A DNA stretch of 64,000 nt from Methylophilaceae bacterium (GTDB lineage Bacteria; Pseudomonadota; Gammaproteobacteria; Burkholderiales; Methylophilaceae), in the NCBI GenBank assembly GCA_013141125.1, contig JABFRO010000001.1, forward strand, positions 62,001-126,000. Reading direction: 5' to 3'. Numbering within the stretch: the stretch's first letter is position 1; each line of letters begins with the position of its first letter. Positions 18,799 through 28,152 of this stretch are shown piece after piece. Made by a program: the position numbers and the translations under genes. Under the pieces are notes generated by a model. It worked only from the letters and a program-made list of their open reading frames with translations. It did no database searches and was not told the origin of the DNA.

Positions 18799-19743
18799 TT
18801 GAGTAAGCCAAAAGCTGTTGCTGTTCAATCATGCAAGATTGCGCTTCCGCTGGATTTTAGAAAGCTTGATTTCCTTGAATTTCATGGACGTGATAAATTG
18901 GAATTTGCCGAGAAAGTCAGTGCGAATAGGCTGGAAAAAGGCCTGGTATGGAAGGGGCATCCTGCCTGCCTTAGGCTTGAGTTTCAAAATCAAGCTGTAC
19001 ATGCGGACTTGTTCGTTGATGACCAAGCTATCAGTGCAAGCGCAGCAGCGCTTGCTTTTTTAATTCAACGCATGTTGGGACTAAATCAGAATATCGAAGC
19101 ATTTGTAGCGCAATATCACCAGCATCCGCAATTGCAGCATTTAATTGCCAGGTATCCGGGCTTGCGTGTACCGCTTTCCGCCAGTCCGTTTGAGGCGATT
19201 ACCTGGGCGATTACAGGGCAGCAAATTAGCGTGGGTGCTGCTACTTCTCTGCGGCGCAAGTTGATACAGGTGGCTGGGGTTAAACATTCCAGCGGGATAG
19301 CTTGTTATCCTGATGCGAGCCGGGTTGCTGGTTTGAGTGTTGAGGATTTTCGTCAGGCAGGATTTTCAAACACCAAGGCGCAGGCCATTAATACGCTGAG
19401 CCAGATGGTGCATCAAAACCAATTGCCCTTGGATAACTGGATAACTGATCCGCCACCTGTTGATGAAATTTGTGAACGATTATTAGGTGTGCGCGGCATT
19501 GGACCGTGGACGGTAAATTATGCTTTGTTACGCGGTTTTGGCTGGTTGGATGGATCTTTACACGGCGATGCTGCAGTACGTCGAGGCCTGCAATCACTGC
19601 TAACTAATGTTAAAAAAATCACTGAAGTTAAAGTTTCCGAGGCACAGGCACAGCAATGGTTGGCAGAGTTTTCTCCCTGGCGCGCATTGGTTGCGGCACA
19701 TCTTTGGGCATTAAGCGCTGAAGCAAATGATCCTGATGTTTGA
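18799..19743 (+). CDS. DNA-3-methyladenine glycosylase (AlkA-like, HhH-GPD)
   Basis: A base-excision repair glycosylase of about 314 aa that removes alkylated purines. An AlkA N-terminal-type domain is followed by the HhH-GPD fold: the helix-hairpin-helix LLGVRGIGPWTVNYALLRGFG, then an aspartate in SLHGDAAVRRGL at the position of the catalytic residue. The start is probably the TTG at 18799, six bases after AGAGG; a GTG two codons earlier overlaps that site. The gene stands alone between the fhc operon and a tRNA. Confidence 0.88.
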   Translation: MSKPKAVAVQSCKIALPLDFRKLDFLEFHGRDKLEFAEKVSANRLEKGLVWKGHPACLRLEFQNQAVHADLFVDDQAISASAAALAFLIQRMLGLNQNIEAFVAQYHQHPQLQHLIARYPGLRVPLSASPFEAITWAITGQQISVGAATSLRRKLIQVAGVKHSSGIACYPDASRVAGLSVEDFRQAGFSNTKAQAINTLSQMVHQNQLPLDNWITDPPPVDEICERLLGVRGIGPWTVNYALLRGFGWLDGSLHGDAAVRRGLQSLLTNVKKITEVKVSEAQAQQWLAEFSPWRALVAAHLWALSAEANDPDV

Positions 19744-19896
19744 GATTGGAATTCTGAAGTGTAAGAGAAAGTCGCTTGGTGACTGCTGGGTAACCCAGAT
19801 TCAACCGTTTTAAGTTAGTTTGAAACAGGAAGCAAAAACCCCCGTTTTTTTAACTTCCAGTGTTAAAATACACAGCTGCCAATCATGGTGGCGTGC

Positions 19897-19988
19897 GGAA
19901 AGGTGGCAGAGTGGTCGAATGCACCGGACTCGAAATTCGGCATAGCGGGTAACCGTTATCGTGGGTTCAAATCCCACCCTTTCCGCCA
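19897..19988 (+). tRNA. tRNA-Ser (CGA)
   Basis: A 92-nt cloverleaf with the long variable arm of serine tRNAs. The acceptor GGAAAGG pairs with CCTTTCC, the anticodon loop CTCGAAA gives CGA, the T arm is GTGGGTTCAAATCCCAC and CCA is encoded. A -10-like TAAAAT lies about 30 bp upstream. Confidence 0.97.
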
Positions 19989-20525
19989 CCCATTGCTAAT
20001 GACTTGATCGCCATAAAAGTAAAAAATCATCCTCCCAATTGCAAAATAAGACGGACACTTTTGCAGATTCCACATCAAGACCAGATAGCCCATTCTGCAT
20101 GATTTAAGTGTAATCGTTGTCTTCCTCCCTTCAATCTGATTGAAGCTATTATCGCATTGATAGCGTCTTCTCCCGTTCTCAACCCACCATGGTTGATAAG
20201 CCTGAATCATCCCCCCAACGCTGATGCATATTAGCCAGCTGTCTCAACTCGTTGATTTTTAATTAGTCATGGCATTCAGTACAAGCGTGCTGATACGTGT
20301 AAGTTGGTCGCTTGACTAGTTCAAGTTGACTGACTAGTATCCATTGACAATTAAAAATTGCATTGCGCGAGGCACTACTTTTATCCGTGCTGCAAACGAT
20401 GGAATTGGGCCGAAGTATAGAGTCACGTCTGATTGATTCCAGTCAAACCGAAGTAATGCCAGACAGTTAGAAGAGTGCAGGCTAAGTCATCTGCACTTTT
20501 TTCGCAGGGTATTGAAGGAGTTATC
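19989..20525. other. Intergenic region between tRNA-Ser and the exporter operon
   Basis: About 535 bp with no convincing gene. A minus-strand frame overlaps the tRNA and is not called. It contains the ACTAGT repeats listed separately, and no transcriptional regulator gene for the exporter downstream. Confidence 0.5.
20311..20338. promoter_or_regulatory. Candidate operator: paired TGACTAGT elements upstream of the exporter operon
   Basis: TGACTAGT occurs at 20313-20320 and again at 20331-20338, 18 bp start to start. The first lies in an imperfect palindrome (CTTGA, CTAGT, TCAAG). Two copies about two helical turns apart, some 190 bp before a drug-exporter operon, fit a TetR- or MarR-type operator, but no regulator is encoded nearby. 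Low certainty. Confidence 0.3.
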
Positions 20526-21647
20526 ATGGGGAAAGATGTTCAGCAAACAAAACACAGGCGCTGGCTATGGCTGGGTGGCATATTCACGCTGCTGATTATA
20601 GTCGCGCTGGCGCAATGGCTGTGGCAGCAGGACGAAGTTGAGCTTGGATTGTTGCAGATCAATGGTCGCATTGAAGGCGATCTAATCGCAGTTGCACCCA
20701 AGGCGGCTGGGCGGGTGGTGGAATTGAAGGTGCGCGAGGGCGATGAAGTGCGTGCCGGTCAATTGCTGGCACGGCTGGAACAATCTGCGGTTGGCGCGCA
20801 ACTGGTAGAAGCCAACGCCACACAGCGTGCATTTGAGTCGCAAGCCAAGGCGCAGGTCATTGGGCTGAATGTATTGCGTGCCGAAACCCCAATTCAATTA
20901 ACTAGCGCGCGTGCCGGCATTCAAGCGGCACAGGCGGATTTACGCCGTGCCGAGGCCGCGACTGCGCAGGAAAAACGCGATCTAGCGCGTGTGCGGGATT
21001 TGGCCGATCGACACTTTCTTAGTCCACAGGCGGTGGAAAAATCCGAGTTGGCACTACGCGCTGCCACCGAGCAAGAGGCCGTAGCGCGCGGCGCATTAAC
21101 GCGTGCGCGGCAAGCGGAACGCGATGCCGAGCTGGCTCCATTACGTATACGCTCACGCACGGCCGAAACGGCGGCCACCCATGCCCAAGCCCAAGCAGCG
21201 GCGGCACGGGTAAACCAGGCGCGTAGTCAGGTGGATGATTTGTTGATCTATGCGCCCAGCTCCGGGCGCATTTCCGCACGCTATGTCAATGCCGGCGAGG
21301 TGGTCACTATAGGCACGCCACTGTTCGGCCTGACCGATCTCACCCACGTATATCTGAAGGCCTATGTGCCGGAACCTATGTTGGGGCGTATCCGGCTCGG
21401 CCAGTTAGCGCAAATCTGGGTTGATGCGTTTGCCGATCAGCCTTTTGATGCCAAGCTCGGTTTTATCGCTTCACGCGCCGAATTCACCCCCAAGGAAGTA
21501 CAGACGCGCGATGAGCGTACCAAGCTGGTGTATGAAGTGCGCCTGTATCCCAGCGCCGACCCCGGCGGCAAGCTGCTTCCCGGCCAACCTGCCGATGCCA
21601 TGATCCGTCATGTGGATACAGCGGTTTGGCGCAAGCCCAGTCACTGA
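20526..21647 (+). CDS. HlyD-family membrane fusion protein (YbhG-like)
   Basis: The periplasmic adaptor (373 aa) of a drug exporter. A short cytoplasmic N-terminus is followed by one membrane anchor (WLWLGGIFTLLIIVALAQWLW, about residues 13-33), a lipoyl/barrel-sandwich half-domain (GRVVELKVREGDEVRAGQLLARL), a long alanine/arginine-rich coiled coil (about residues 85-225), the second lipoyl half, and a beta-barrel domain. The ATG at 20526 has AAGGAG 5 bp upstream, clearly better than the earlier in-frame start. First gene of a four-gene operon and, like the others, GC-richer than its surroundings. Confidence 0.93.
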   Translation: MGKDVQQTKHRRWLWLGGIFTLLIIVALAQWLWQQDEVELGLLQINGRIEGDLIAVAPKAAGRVVELKVREGDEVRAGQLLARLEQSAVGAQLVEANATQRAFESQAKAQVIGLNVLRAETPIQLTSARAGIQAAQADLRRAEAATAQEKRDLARVRDLADRHFLSPQAVEKSELALRAATEQEAVARGALTRARQAERDAELAPLRIRSRTAETAATHAQAQAAAARVNQARSQVDDLLIYAPSSGRISARYVNAGEVVTIGTPLFGLTDLTHVYLKAYVPEPMLGRIRLGQLAQIWVDAFADQPFDAKLGFIASRAEFTPKEVQTRDERTKLVYEVRLYPSADPGGKLLPGQPADAMIRHVDTAVWRKPSH

Positions 21648-21653
21648 GCTGTT

Positions 21654-23615
21654 ATGGAAAATCCTGCCTTGATTGAACTCAGCGGGTTTAGCAAGCGCTA
21701 TGGCAAAACCGTTGCCGTGCACGATATAACTTTGCGCGTAGAGCGCGGGCAGCTGTTTGGCTTGATTGGTGCCGATGGTGCTGGAAAAAGCAGTTTGATG
21801 AAGGCGGTGGCCGGTGTGCTGGCTTTTGAGGAAGGCAGTCTGCGCGTTTTTGGCACCGAGCTGAATTCAGAGCGTGCAGCCGAGCCAGTCAAGGCGCGCC
21901 TGGGCTTTATGCCGCAAGGGCTGGGGCTTAATCTTTACCCGGATTTGACGGTGGAAGAAAACATTAATTTCTTCGCCCGGCTGAGGCTGGTTGCACCGGC
22001 AGCCTTGCGCACACGCAAGGAGGCGCTGCTGGCGATGACGCGGCTGACACCGTTTCGTGATCGCGCAATGAAGTATTTGTCGGGAGGTATGAAGCAAAAA
22101 TTGGGCTTGATTTGTACCCTGATTCATACGCCGGAGCTGATAGTGCTGGATGAACCCACCACTGGTGTTGATCCGGTATCGCGGCGCGATTTCTGGCTTA
22201 TTCTGACGCAGTTGATCCAGCAGGAAGGACTCACGGCGCTGGTCTCCACCGCCTATCTGGACGAGGCCAGCCGCTTTGATGCTTTGGCGCTGATGCACAA
22301 CGGGCGCGTGTTGGCGCAAGGCGAGCCGGATAGCCTGAGCCAAAGGGCTGGCGCGCGCATTGTGCGTCTACATGCAGACCGCAGCGCCTTGACTGCGTTG
22401 GCTACACATTTTGCACAGCTGGAAACGCATGACGATGAAGCCCGTGTCTACGTTGAATGTGACGACGACTTGCAGGCGCAGCAACAGGTGCTGGAAGTGA
22501 TTGCGCCATCTTCAGCACAAAGCCTGAGCGTGCACTTGCCGGAACTTGAAGATGTGTTTGTGGCCTTGTTGCGCAGTCTGGAACCGCTATCGGCATCGAC
22601 ACCCCATTGGACGGGCATCGTCGAACACGCGCCCGTCAGCGGAGACAACGGCCATGCCATCTATGCGGCTAAGCTGACGCGCGATTTCGGTGACTTCCGT
22701 GCGGTTGACGAGGCCAGTTTTACTGTGAATTACGGTGAAATATTCGGCCTGCTCGGTGCCAACGGTGCCGGTAAAACCACAGTCATCAAGATGCTCACCG
22801 GTATTGTGCCGCCTAGCGCAGGCATAGGCCGCGTTGCCGGTGCCGATATGCGCCATGCCGGGCAGGCCATCAAGGAGCGCGTGGGCTATATGTCGCAGGC
22901 GTTTTCGCTGTATACCGATCTAACCGTGAAGGAGAATCTGCTGTTGTTCGCTGGTGTTTACGGGCTGGAGCCGCCGCTGGCCGAGGAGCGTATGCGCTGG
23001 GTTATCAAGCTGGGCGGCTTGCAAGGCCTGGAGCGCACTGCCACCGGCAGCCTGCCCATGGGGTTGCGGCAACGGCTGGCGTTGGGGTGCGCATTGATCC
23101 ACCAGCCGCGTGTATTATTTCTCGATGAGCCGACCTCAGGCGTTGATCCCATGGGTAGACGTCACTTTTGGGATATTTTGCGCACACTGGCACACGATGA
23201 CGGCGTGGCGATTTTGCTGACAACGCACTACATGCGCGAGGCCGACCAGTGCGACCATCTGGCCTTGATGTTTGACGGTCGCGTCGTTGCCGATGCAACA
23301 CCGGCGCAAATGAAAGCCGACTTTAGCGCAGAGCATGGGCAGTTGCTGGAGGTTAGAAGCACCAATCCGCAACAAGTACTGAGTGCGTTGCAGGCGGCAG
23401 GCTTTGCCCAAGCTATACAGCATGGTCATCATATTCACGTCATGACGCATGAGCCAGATACGGCTGTCCTGCGTATCCGCGCTGCGCTGGCGGCCCACGG
23501 CCTGGCTGATGCGCAGCTTGTAGCGCAAGCGCTGACAATGGAAGACGTATTCGTGCAGCGCGTGCTGGCGCTGGAATCCTCTCACCGCCATGCTCGCGCC
23601 AGGAGCCGTGTATGA
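21654..23615 (+). CDS. ABC exporter ATPase with two fused nucleotide-binding domains (YbhF-like)
   Basis: A 653-aa protein with two ABC domains in tandem. NBD1 has Walker A GADGAGKSS, signature LSGGMKQKLG and Walker B LIVLDEPTTGVD. NBD2 has Walker A GANGAGKTT, a degenerate signature LPMGLRQRLAL and Walker B VLFLDEPTSGVD. The unusual second signature is also found in YbhF-type proteins, so it is a family trait and not decay. It powers the two ABC-2 permeases downstream, probably exporting drugs or cations; the substrate is unknown. It overlaps the next gene by 4 bp. Confidence 0.93.
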   Translation: MENPALIELSGFSKRYGKTVAVHDITLRVERGQLFGLIGADGAGKSSLMKAVAGVLAFEEGSLRVFGTELNSERAAEPVKARLGFMPQGLGLNLYPDLTVEENINFFARLRLVAPAALRTRKEALLAMTRLTPFRDRAMKYLSGGMKQKLGLICTLIHTPELIVLDEPTTGVDPVSRRDFWLILTQLIQQEGLTALVSTAYLDEASRFDALALMHNGRVLAQGEPDSLSQRAGARIVRLHADRSALTALATHFAQLETHDDEARVYVECDDDLQAQQQVLEVIAPSSAQSLSVHLPELEDVFVALLRSLEPLSASTPHWTGIVEHAPVSGDNGHAIYAAKLTRDFGDFRAVDEASFTVNYGEIFGLLGANGAGKTTVIKMLTGIVPPSAGIGRVAGADMRHAGQAIKERVGYMSQAFSLYTDLTVKENLLLFAGVYGLEPPLAEERMRWVIKLGGLQGLERTATGSLPMGLRQRLALGCALIHQPRVLFLDEPTSGVDPMGRRHFWDILRTLAHDDGVAILLTTHYMREADQCDHLALMFDGRVVADATPAQMKADFSAEHGQLLEVRSTNPQQVLSALQAAGFAQAIQHGHHIHVMTHEPDTAVLRIRAALAAHGLADAQLVAQALTMEDVFVQRVLALESSHRHARARSRV

Positions 23616-24757
23616 ATTTCACGCGTTTATGCGCGCTGGTACGCAAGGAAATGCAAGAAATCATACGCGATAGGCTCTATCTGTTGCTGGCGTTTCTGTT
23701 GCCGGTCGCGCTGCTTGTTGAATTTGGATATGGCATGACCGATGATATTGAGCTGGTCAATCTGGCCATCATCGACCAGGATCACAGCGCTGCCAGTCGT
23801 GAATATGCGCAGCGTTTGTTTAGCACGCGCCATTTTCGCCGCGTGGCGGCACCAGAGCCAGCAGACATGGAACGTGCGTTATCCGATGGTAGCGCACGCG
23901 CCGTGTTGTGGATAGGCTCGGGGTTTGAGCGCGACTTGACGAAGGGGCGGACGGTGGATGTGCAGGTGTTGATTGATGGCGCATTCACTGGCGCGGCGCG
24001 CACGATTAACGGTTATCTGGAGGGTATGAATGCGCAAATCAATATGGAAATGCGCAGCGCCATCCAAGCTCGTCAGGGCATGGCAGCGCCTGTGCCTGTG
24101 CCGTTGCAAGCGGTACGGCTACAACCACGCTTTCTCTACAACCCGGAATTACGCAGCATTGTGGTCAATGCCCCGTCGTTAATCATGCTGGTGTTGATGC
24201 TGGTGCCGCCATTACTCATCGCGGTCAGCATCGTGCGTGAAAAGGAAACAGGCTCCATTTACAACATCGCCAGCTCAACGGTCACGCGTCTGGAATTTCT
24301 GTTGGGCAAACTGCTGCCGGTGGTGGCCATCACCATGATTAACGCGGTTTTGCTTTGGCTGACCATCTCTTTCTACTTTGGTGTGGAATGCCGTGGCAGC
24401 TTGCTGCAACTGGCGTTTGCGATTTTGCTTTATGTGCTGGCCACCTCAGGGCTAGGGTTGATGGTGTCGGCGGCTGTGCGCACGCAATTGGCAGCGATTT
24501 TCATCACTACCATGACGGCCATCATTGTTTCTACCCAGTTCTCCGGCCTGTTTGCACCGCTGGATACGGCAGAAATGAGCAATCAATTCATCGCCAAGCT
24601 GTTTCCGGCCGGGTACTTTTTACCCATGGTGCGCGGCATATACCTCAAGGGCGCAGACTTGTCCGTGTTCTGGCCGGAGCTGCTGGCCTTGTTTATATAT
24701 GCGCTGGTGGTGCTGTGGATCGCGCATACCTTGTTTCATAAACGCACACATTCATGA
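23612..24757 (+). CDS. ABC-2 type permease (YbhS/YhhJ-like)
   Basis: A 381-aa permease with one N-terminal membrane segment (LLLAFLLPVALLVEFGYG, about residues 22-39), a large periplasmic domain to about residue 180, and five further membrane segments in the C-terminal half. RKEMQEIIRDRLYLLL at the start and IVREKETGSIYNI in the core loop are ABC-2 family features. It is paired with a second permease 10 bp downstream; the two presumably form a heterodimer around the fused ATPase. Confidence 0.92.
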   Translation: MNFTRLCALVRKEMQEIIRDRLYLLLAFLLPVALLVEFGYGMTDDIELVNLAIIDQDHSAASREYAQRLFSTRHFRRVAAPEPADMERALSDGSARAVLWIGSGFERDLTKGRTVDVQVLIDGAFTGAARTINGYLEGMNAQINMEMRSAIQARQGMAAPVPVPLQAVRLQPRFLYNPELRSIVVNAPSLIMLVLMLVPPLLIAVSIVREKETGSIYNIASSTVTRLEFLLGKLLPVVAITMINAVLLWLTISFYFGVECRGSLLQLAFAILLYVLATSGLGLMVSAAVRTQLAAIFITTMTAIIVSTQFSGLFAPLDTAEMSNQFIAKLFPAGYFLPMVRGIYLKGADLSVFWPELLALFIYALVVLWIAHTLFHKRTHS

Positions 24758-24767
24758 ATGAGGCCTT

Positions 24768-25964
24768 ATGCTGAGGCCATCGTTTAAGCCGACCATGCGC
24801 AAGCTTGCATTGGTCGCGGCAGCCTACCGGCGCTGGGGGCGGCAGGTTATGGCCATCATCGTCAAGGAGTGGCGGCAGCTGTTGCGCGACCGCGCTTTGC
24901 TTAGTTTTGTCATTTTCATTTTTTCACTGGATATTTTGCTTGCAGCTGGTGCGCCCGGTTTTGATCTGCACATGGCACGCCTGGGCGTTATCGACCGCGA
25001 CCATAGCCTGGCTGCGCGCGATCTGATCTACCGGCTACGTGCGCCATATTTTGATGTGCGCGCTGTGGTTGACGACGCGCTTGTATTGGAGCGGCTGCTG
25101 GAGCGCGGCCAACTGCGTGCAGTGCTGATTATCCCGCACGGCTTTGAGCGTACATTGGTGCAAGCGCGGCAGCCCGCTGATCTGCAATTGGTGATTGATG
25201 CCAGCAATTCAAATCTGGCTTACCTGGTGACCAGCTATTCCGAACGTATCATCGGCCAGTGGACGGCTACGCGCCAGTCGCCAGTCGCCGTAGCTACGCT
25301 GCGTCCCGGCGGCCTGCCACAGGTGCGCTTGCAGATACACACCCGCTTTAACGCCGATCTGCGCGAGCTGTGGTTTTCTACCATTTCCGAATTGCTGACC
25401 ATGATTACTGTGGCCTCTATCCTGCTGCCAGCCGCCGCCCTCACGCGGGAGAAAGAGCGCGGCACCATCGAACAGCTGCTAGTTTCGCCCTTGACCCCGC
25501 TACAGATCGTCAGCGGCAAGATTATTGCGATGGTTGTCGTTACGCTGCTAGGCAGTGCGGTGGCCATAGGCGTGGTCATGCACGGGCTGCTGGATGTGCC
25601 GTTTCGTGGCCAAGTTGTGCTGTTTTTCGCCATGGTTGCGCTGTACGCGATGACTTGTGCCGGATTGGGCATATTGGCCGCCACTTTTGCGCGCAATTCC
25701 GGGCAGGTGGGTCTGATTGTGCTGCTGCTGGTGATGCCCATCATCCTGCTGTCGGGTACTTGGAATTACATTGAGAGTATGCCTAATTGGCTACAAGTGT
25801 TGATTGAGCTGTCGCCACTCCATCATTTCGTCCCCATTACCTACGGCATACTGCTTAAGGGCGCAGATGCGGCCGCCATTGCGTTGCCGGCGGTGAAAAT
25901 GACGCTGCTAGGAGCAGGTTTTCTGGTTTTGGGCGTGGCACGCTTCAAACGGCAGTTTCGTTGA
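24768..25964 (+). CDS. ABC-2 type permease (YbhR-like)
   Basis: The second permease (398 aa) of the exporter, with the same topology: cytoplasmic start with VKEWRQLLRDRALL, a first membrane segment, a periplasmic domain, and five membrane segments including the LTREKERGTIEQLLVSPLTPLQI loop. The ATG follows GAGG at 4 bp. A 33-residue basic N-terminal extension precedes the usual family start. Last gene of the operon; no outer-membrane TolC partner is encoded here, so one from elsewhere is presumably shared. Confidence 0.92.
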   Translation: MLRPSFKPTMRKLALVAAAYRRWGRQVMAIIVKEWRQLLRDRALLSFVIFIFSLDILLAAGAPGFDLHMARLGVIDRDHSLAARDLIYRLRAPYFDVRAVVDDALVLERLLERGQLRAVLIIPHGFERTLVQARQPADLQLVIDASNSNLAYLVTSYSERIIGQWTATRQSPVAVATLRPGGLPQVRLQIHTRFNADLRELWFSTISELLTMITVASILLPAAALTREKERGTIEQLLVSPLTPLQIVSGKIIAMVVVTLLGSAVAIGVVMHGLLDVPFRGQVVLFFAMVALYAMTCAGLGILAATFARNSGQVGLIVLLLVMPIILLSGTWNYIESMPNWLQVLIELSPLHHFVPITYGILLKGADAAAIALPAVKMTLLGAGFLVLGVARFKRQFR

Positions 25965-26030
25965 TGCCTGAGCTGGTTTGTTGTTTTATTGATTTGCATC
26001 TGACAAAAACCGGCACTAATACCGCTTAAT

Positions 26031-26891
26031 TTAAAGGCGGGATTTTGGAGCTGTGCGTATGCTGATGATCCCACCCAGGATAATCAAGCCTATGGCCAGC
26101 CAGCGATCAAACGATAGCATTTCATCCCATAAAATAAACCCGAACAGGCTGGCCATGATGACGGTGGAATAGGCCAGACTACCCGCCACCATAGGATTAC
26201 CAGTGCGGTAGGCACGGGTCATGGCGAGCTGGGCGATGGTGGCGGATGCACCTATGCCGAGCAGGAGCGGGAGATCTTGCCATGTCAGGTGCTTGAAATC
26301 ATTGAGCAGCATCCACATGCCGCCGCCTATGCTGCTTATCAGCGTGAAATAAAATACCGTGCGCCAGTCGGGCTCTCCGGCGCGGCCAAGTTGGGTCACG
26401 AAGATATAGACCAAACCAGCGGACAAGCCCGATAACAGCCCTAGCGTACCGGCAATGAGTTCATCCGCGTGCAGGCTAGGTTTTAGCAACAGCGTCACAC
26501 CAATAAAACCCAGCACTATGGCGGCAAACAGCGATTTTCGCGGGCGTTCATGCATCATGAAAGGTATGAACATGGTCATGAATAAGGAGGAGGTGTAATT
26601 GAGCGTGACGGCGGTAGCCAGCGGCAGCTTGGTGATGGCGTAAAAATATAACAGCAGGGATAGGAAGCCAAGTGTGCCGCGCCACATTTGCTTGCCCGGC
26701 ATGGGGGTTTTGAGTGGCAGCTTTTGAATTATGGTGAGTGCAAATATCAAAATCAAACTGAAAAATGAGCGGTAAAAAACCAGTTCTGCGGAGCTGAATT
26801 TATGCGCGCCCAGCTTTACCAACACGCCCATGATGGCAAAAAACAAGCTGGCAATCAGCATCCATAAGCTACCGAGTTTAGGTAATTTCAC
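26031..26891 (-). CDS. EamA/DMT-superfamily permease
   Basis: A 286-aa integral membrane protein with about ten hydrophobic segments in two EamA repeats, as in metabolite exporters such as YdcZ/RhaT relatives. It begins with GTG (KLPKLGSLWMLIASLFFAIMGVLVKLGA) and lacks a strong ribosome binding site, but starts 10 bp after the stop of the Rieske oxygenase gene, so translation is probably coupled. A substrate cannot be assigned; adjacency hints at a link to the oxygenase's product or substrate. Confidence 0.87.
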   Translation of the reverse strand: MKLPKLGSLWMLIASLFFAIMGVLVKLGAHKFSSAELVFYRSFFSLILIFALTIIQKLPLKTPMPGKQMWRGTLGFLSLLLYFYAITKLPLATAVTLNYTSSLFMTMFIPFMMHERPRKSLFAAIVLGFIGVTLLLKPSLHADELIAGTLGLLSGLSAGLVYIFVTQLGRAGEPDWRTVFYFTLISSIGGGMWMLLNDFKHLTWQDLPLLLGIGASATIAQLAMTRAYRTGNPMVAGSLAYSTVIMASLFGFILWDEMLSFDRWLAIGLIILGGIISIRTAPKSRL

Positions 26892-26901
26892 TCAAGTATT
26901 C

Positions 26902-28020
26902 TTATTTTGCAGCTTCAGGTAAATGCGCTTCAAGCTGCCCGCGTAACCAGATGTGAAAATGCTCCAGACCGCTTTCCATGGGGTATTGATAAGGCCCGCG
27001 TTCATCCAGACCATGCGCAAAAAGGGCGCGTCGGCCTTCATGCATACGCTGGCAGATTTCCTTGTCCTCAATTGCGGTTTCTTCATAGGCCGCCTGTTGC
27101 GCTTCAATGAAAGCACGCCCGTTTAACAGGATGTCTTCCGGGTAATAGAACTCAACCACATTGCTGCAAGCATCTACGCCGCGCGGAATGATGTGCGATA
27201 CCACCAGCACGTTGGGATACCACTCCAGCATCAAAAACGGGTAATAAGCCATCCAGATGGCACCGTGTTTGGGTATTTGTCCAGCATCGTGTTGCAAAAC
27301 CTGCTGCTGCCATTTTTGATAAATAGCAGAGCCGGATTTTTTCAGCGCCTGTTTGACACCTACGGTTTGCACGCTGAAATTTTTGCCCATTTCCCAATTG
27401 AGCTGATTGCAATCTACAAAATTATTCAAACCCGGATGAAACGGGCCGACATGATAATCTTCCAGATAAACTTCAATGAATGTCTTCCAGTTGAAGTCGT
27501 ATTCTTCCACCATCACGCGGTCGAGTTTAAAACCGCTAAAATCAAAATCGGCTTTGCAAGCCAGTTGATCCAGCTCTTGGCCGATGTCGCACGGGCTATT
27601 GAAAAGCAAGCCGTTCCAGTTTTGTAGAGCTGTGACATTCAGGTGGTAGCAGGGTTTTTCAATGAAATGCGGCGCGCCTATCAATTCGCCCAGCAAGTTA
27701 TACGTCCAGCGATGCAGGGGGCAAACGATAACTTGGCTATTGCCTTGCCCCTTCAGCATGAGTGCCTGGCGATGGCGGCATAAATTGCTGATGAGTTCTA
27801 TGCCGTTATTATTATTCACCAAAGCCTTGGCGTGCTGCATCCATTGCAGCGAATAATAATCGCCCGCGTTGGGCACCATCAGCGTATGCCCAACATATTG
27901 CGGCGCTTGCGGGAATAATAGCTTTTGTTCCAGCGCGTAAATGTTCGCATCGACATACCAGGCAACGGGTAGCTGTGGCTGAAGTGCATTATTGCTTATG
28001 TTGTTTTGTTTAAGTGACAT
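26902..28020 (-). CDS. Rieske-type ring-hydroxylating oxygenase alpha subunit
   Basis: A 372-aa oxygenase with an N-terminal Rieske [2Fe-2S] domain (CRH then CPLH about 17 residues later, near residues 81-103) and a C-terminal SRPBCC catalytic domain. The mononuclear iron site is EDYHVGPFH around residue 190. This architecture covers choline monooxygenase, carnitine oxygenase and many aromatic dioxygenases. No ferredoxin or reductase gene is beside it, so the electron donor is elsewhere and the substrate is unknown. It probably forms a two-gene operon with the EamA permease. Confidence 0.88.
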   Translation of the reverse strand: MSLKQNNISNNALQPQLPVAWYVDANIYALEQKLLFPQAPQYVGHTLMVPNAGDYYSLQWMQHAKALVNNNNGIELISNLCRHRQALMLKGQGNSQVIVCPLHRWTYNLLGELIGAPHFIEKPCYHLNVTALQNWNGLLFNSPCDIGQELDQLACKADFDFSGFKLDRVMVEEYDFNWKTFIEVYLEDYHVGPFHPGLNNFVDCNQLNWEMGKNFSVQTVGVKQALKKSGSAIYQKWQQQVLQHDAGQIPKHGAIWMAYYPFLMLEWYPNVLVVSHIIPRGVDACSNVVEFYYPEDILLNGRAFIEAQQAAYEETAIEDKEICQRMHEGRRALFAHGLDERGPYQYPMESGLEHFHIWLRGQLEAHLPEAAK

Positions 28021-28152
28021 GCTGGAAGGTTTCTCCCCCTAAACGTCTCGACTGAAATCAGCCTGACATTTTGCCCGAGTGGGGGATTTTTTCAAAGTTT
28101 ATTGCCGGCAAGCGGGAGAGCTAAAATTGAATCTAGGCGGAGGGGCGAATAC

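Noticed and set aside
19956-20210. An 84-codon minus-strand frame ending inside tRNA-Ser(CGA)
   Set aside because: It overlaps the tRNA, has no ribosome binding site and no recognisable domain; chance frame.
21654-23615. Second nucleotide-binding domain as decayed because of its LPMGL signature
   Set aside because: The same unusual signature is a feature of YbhF-type proteins, and Walker A and B are intact.
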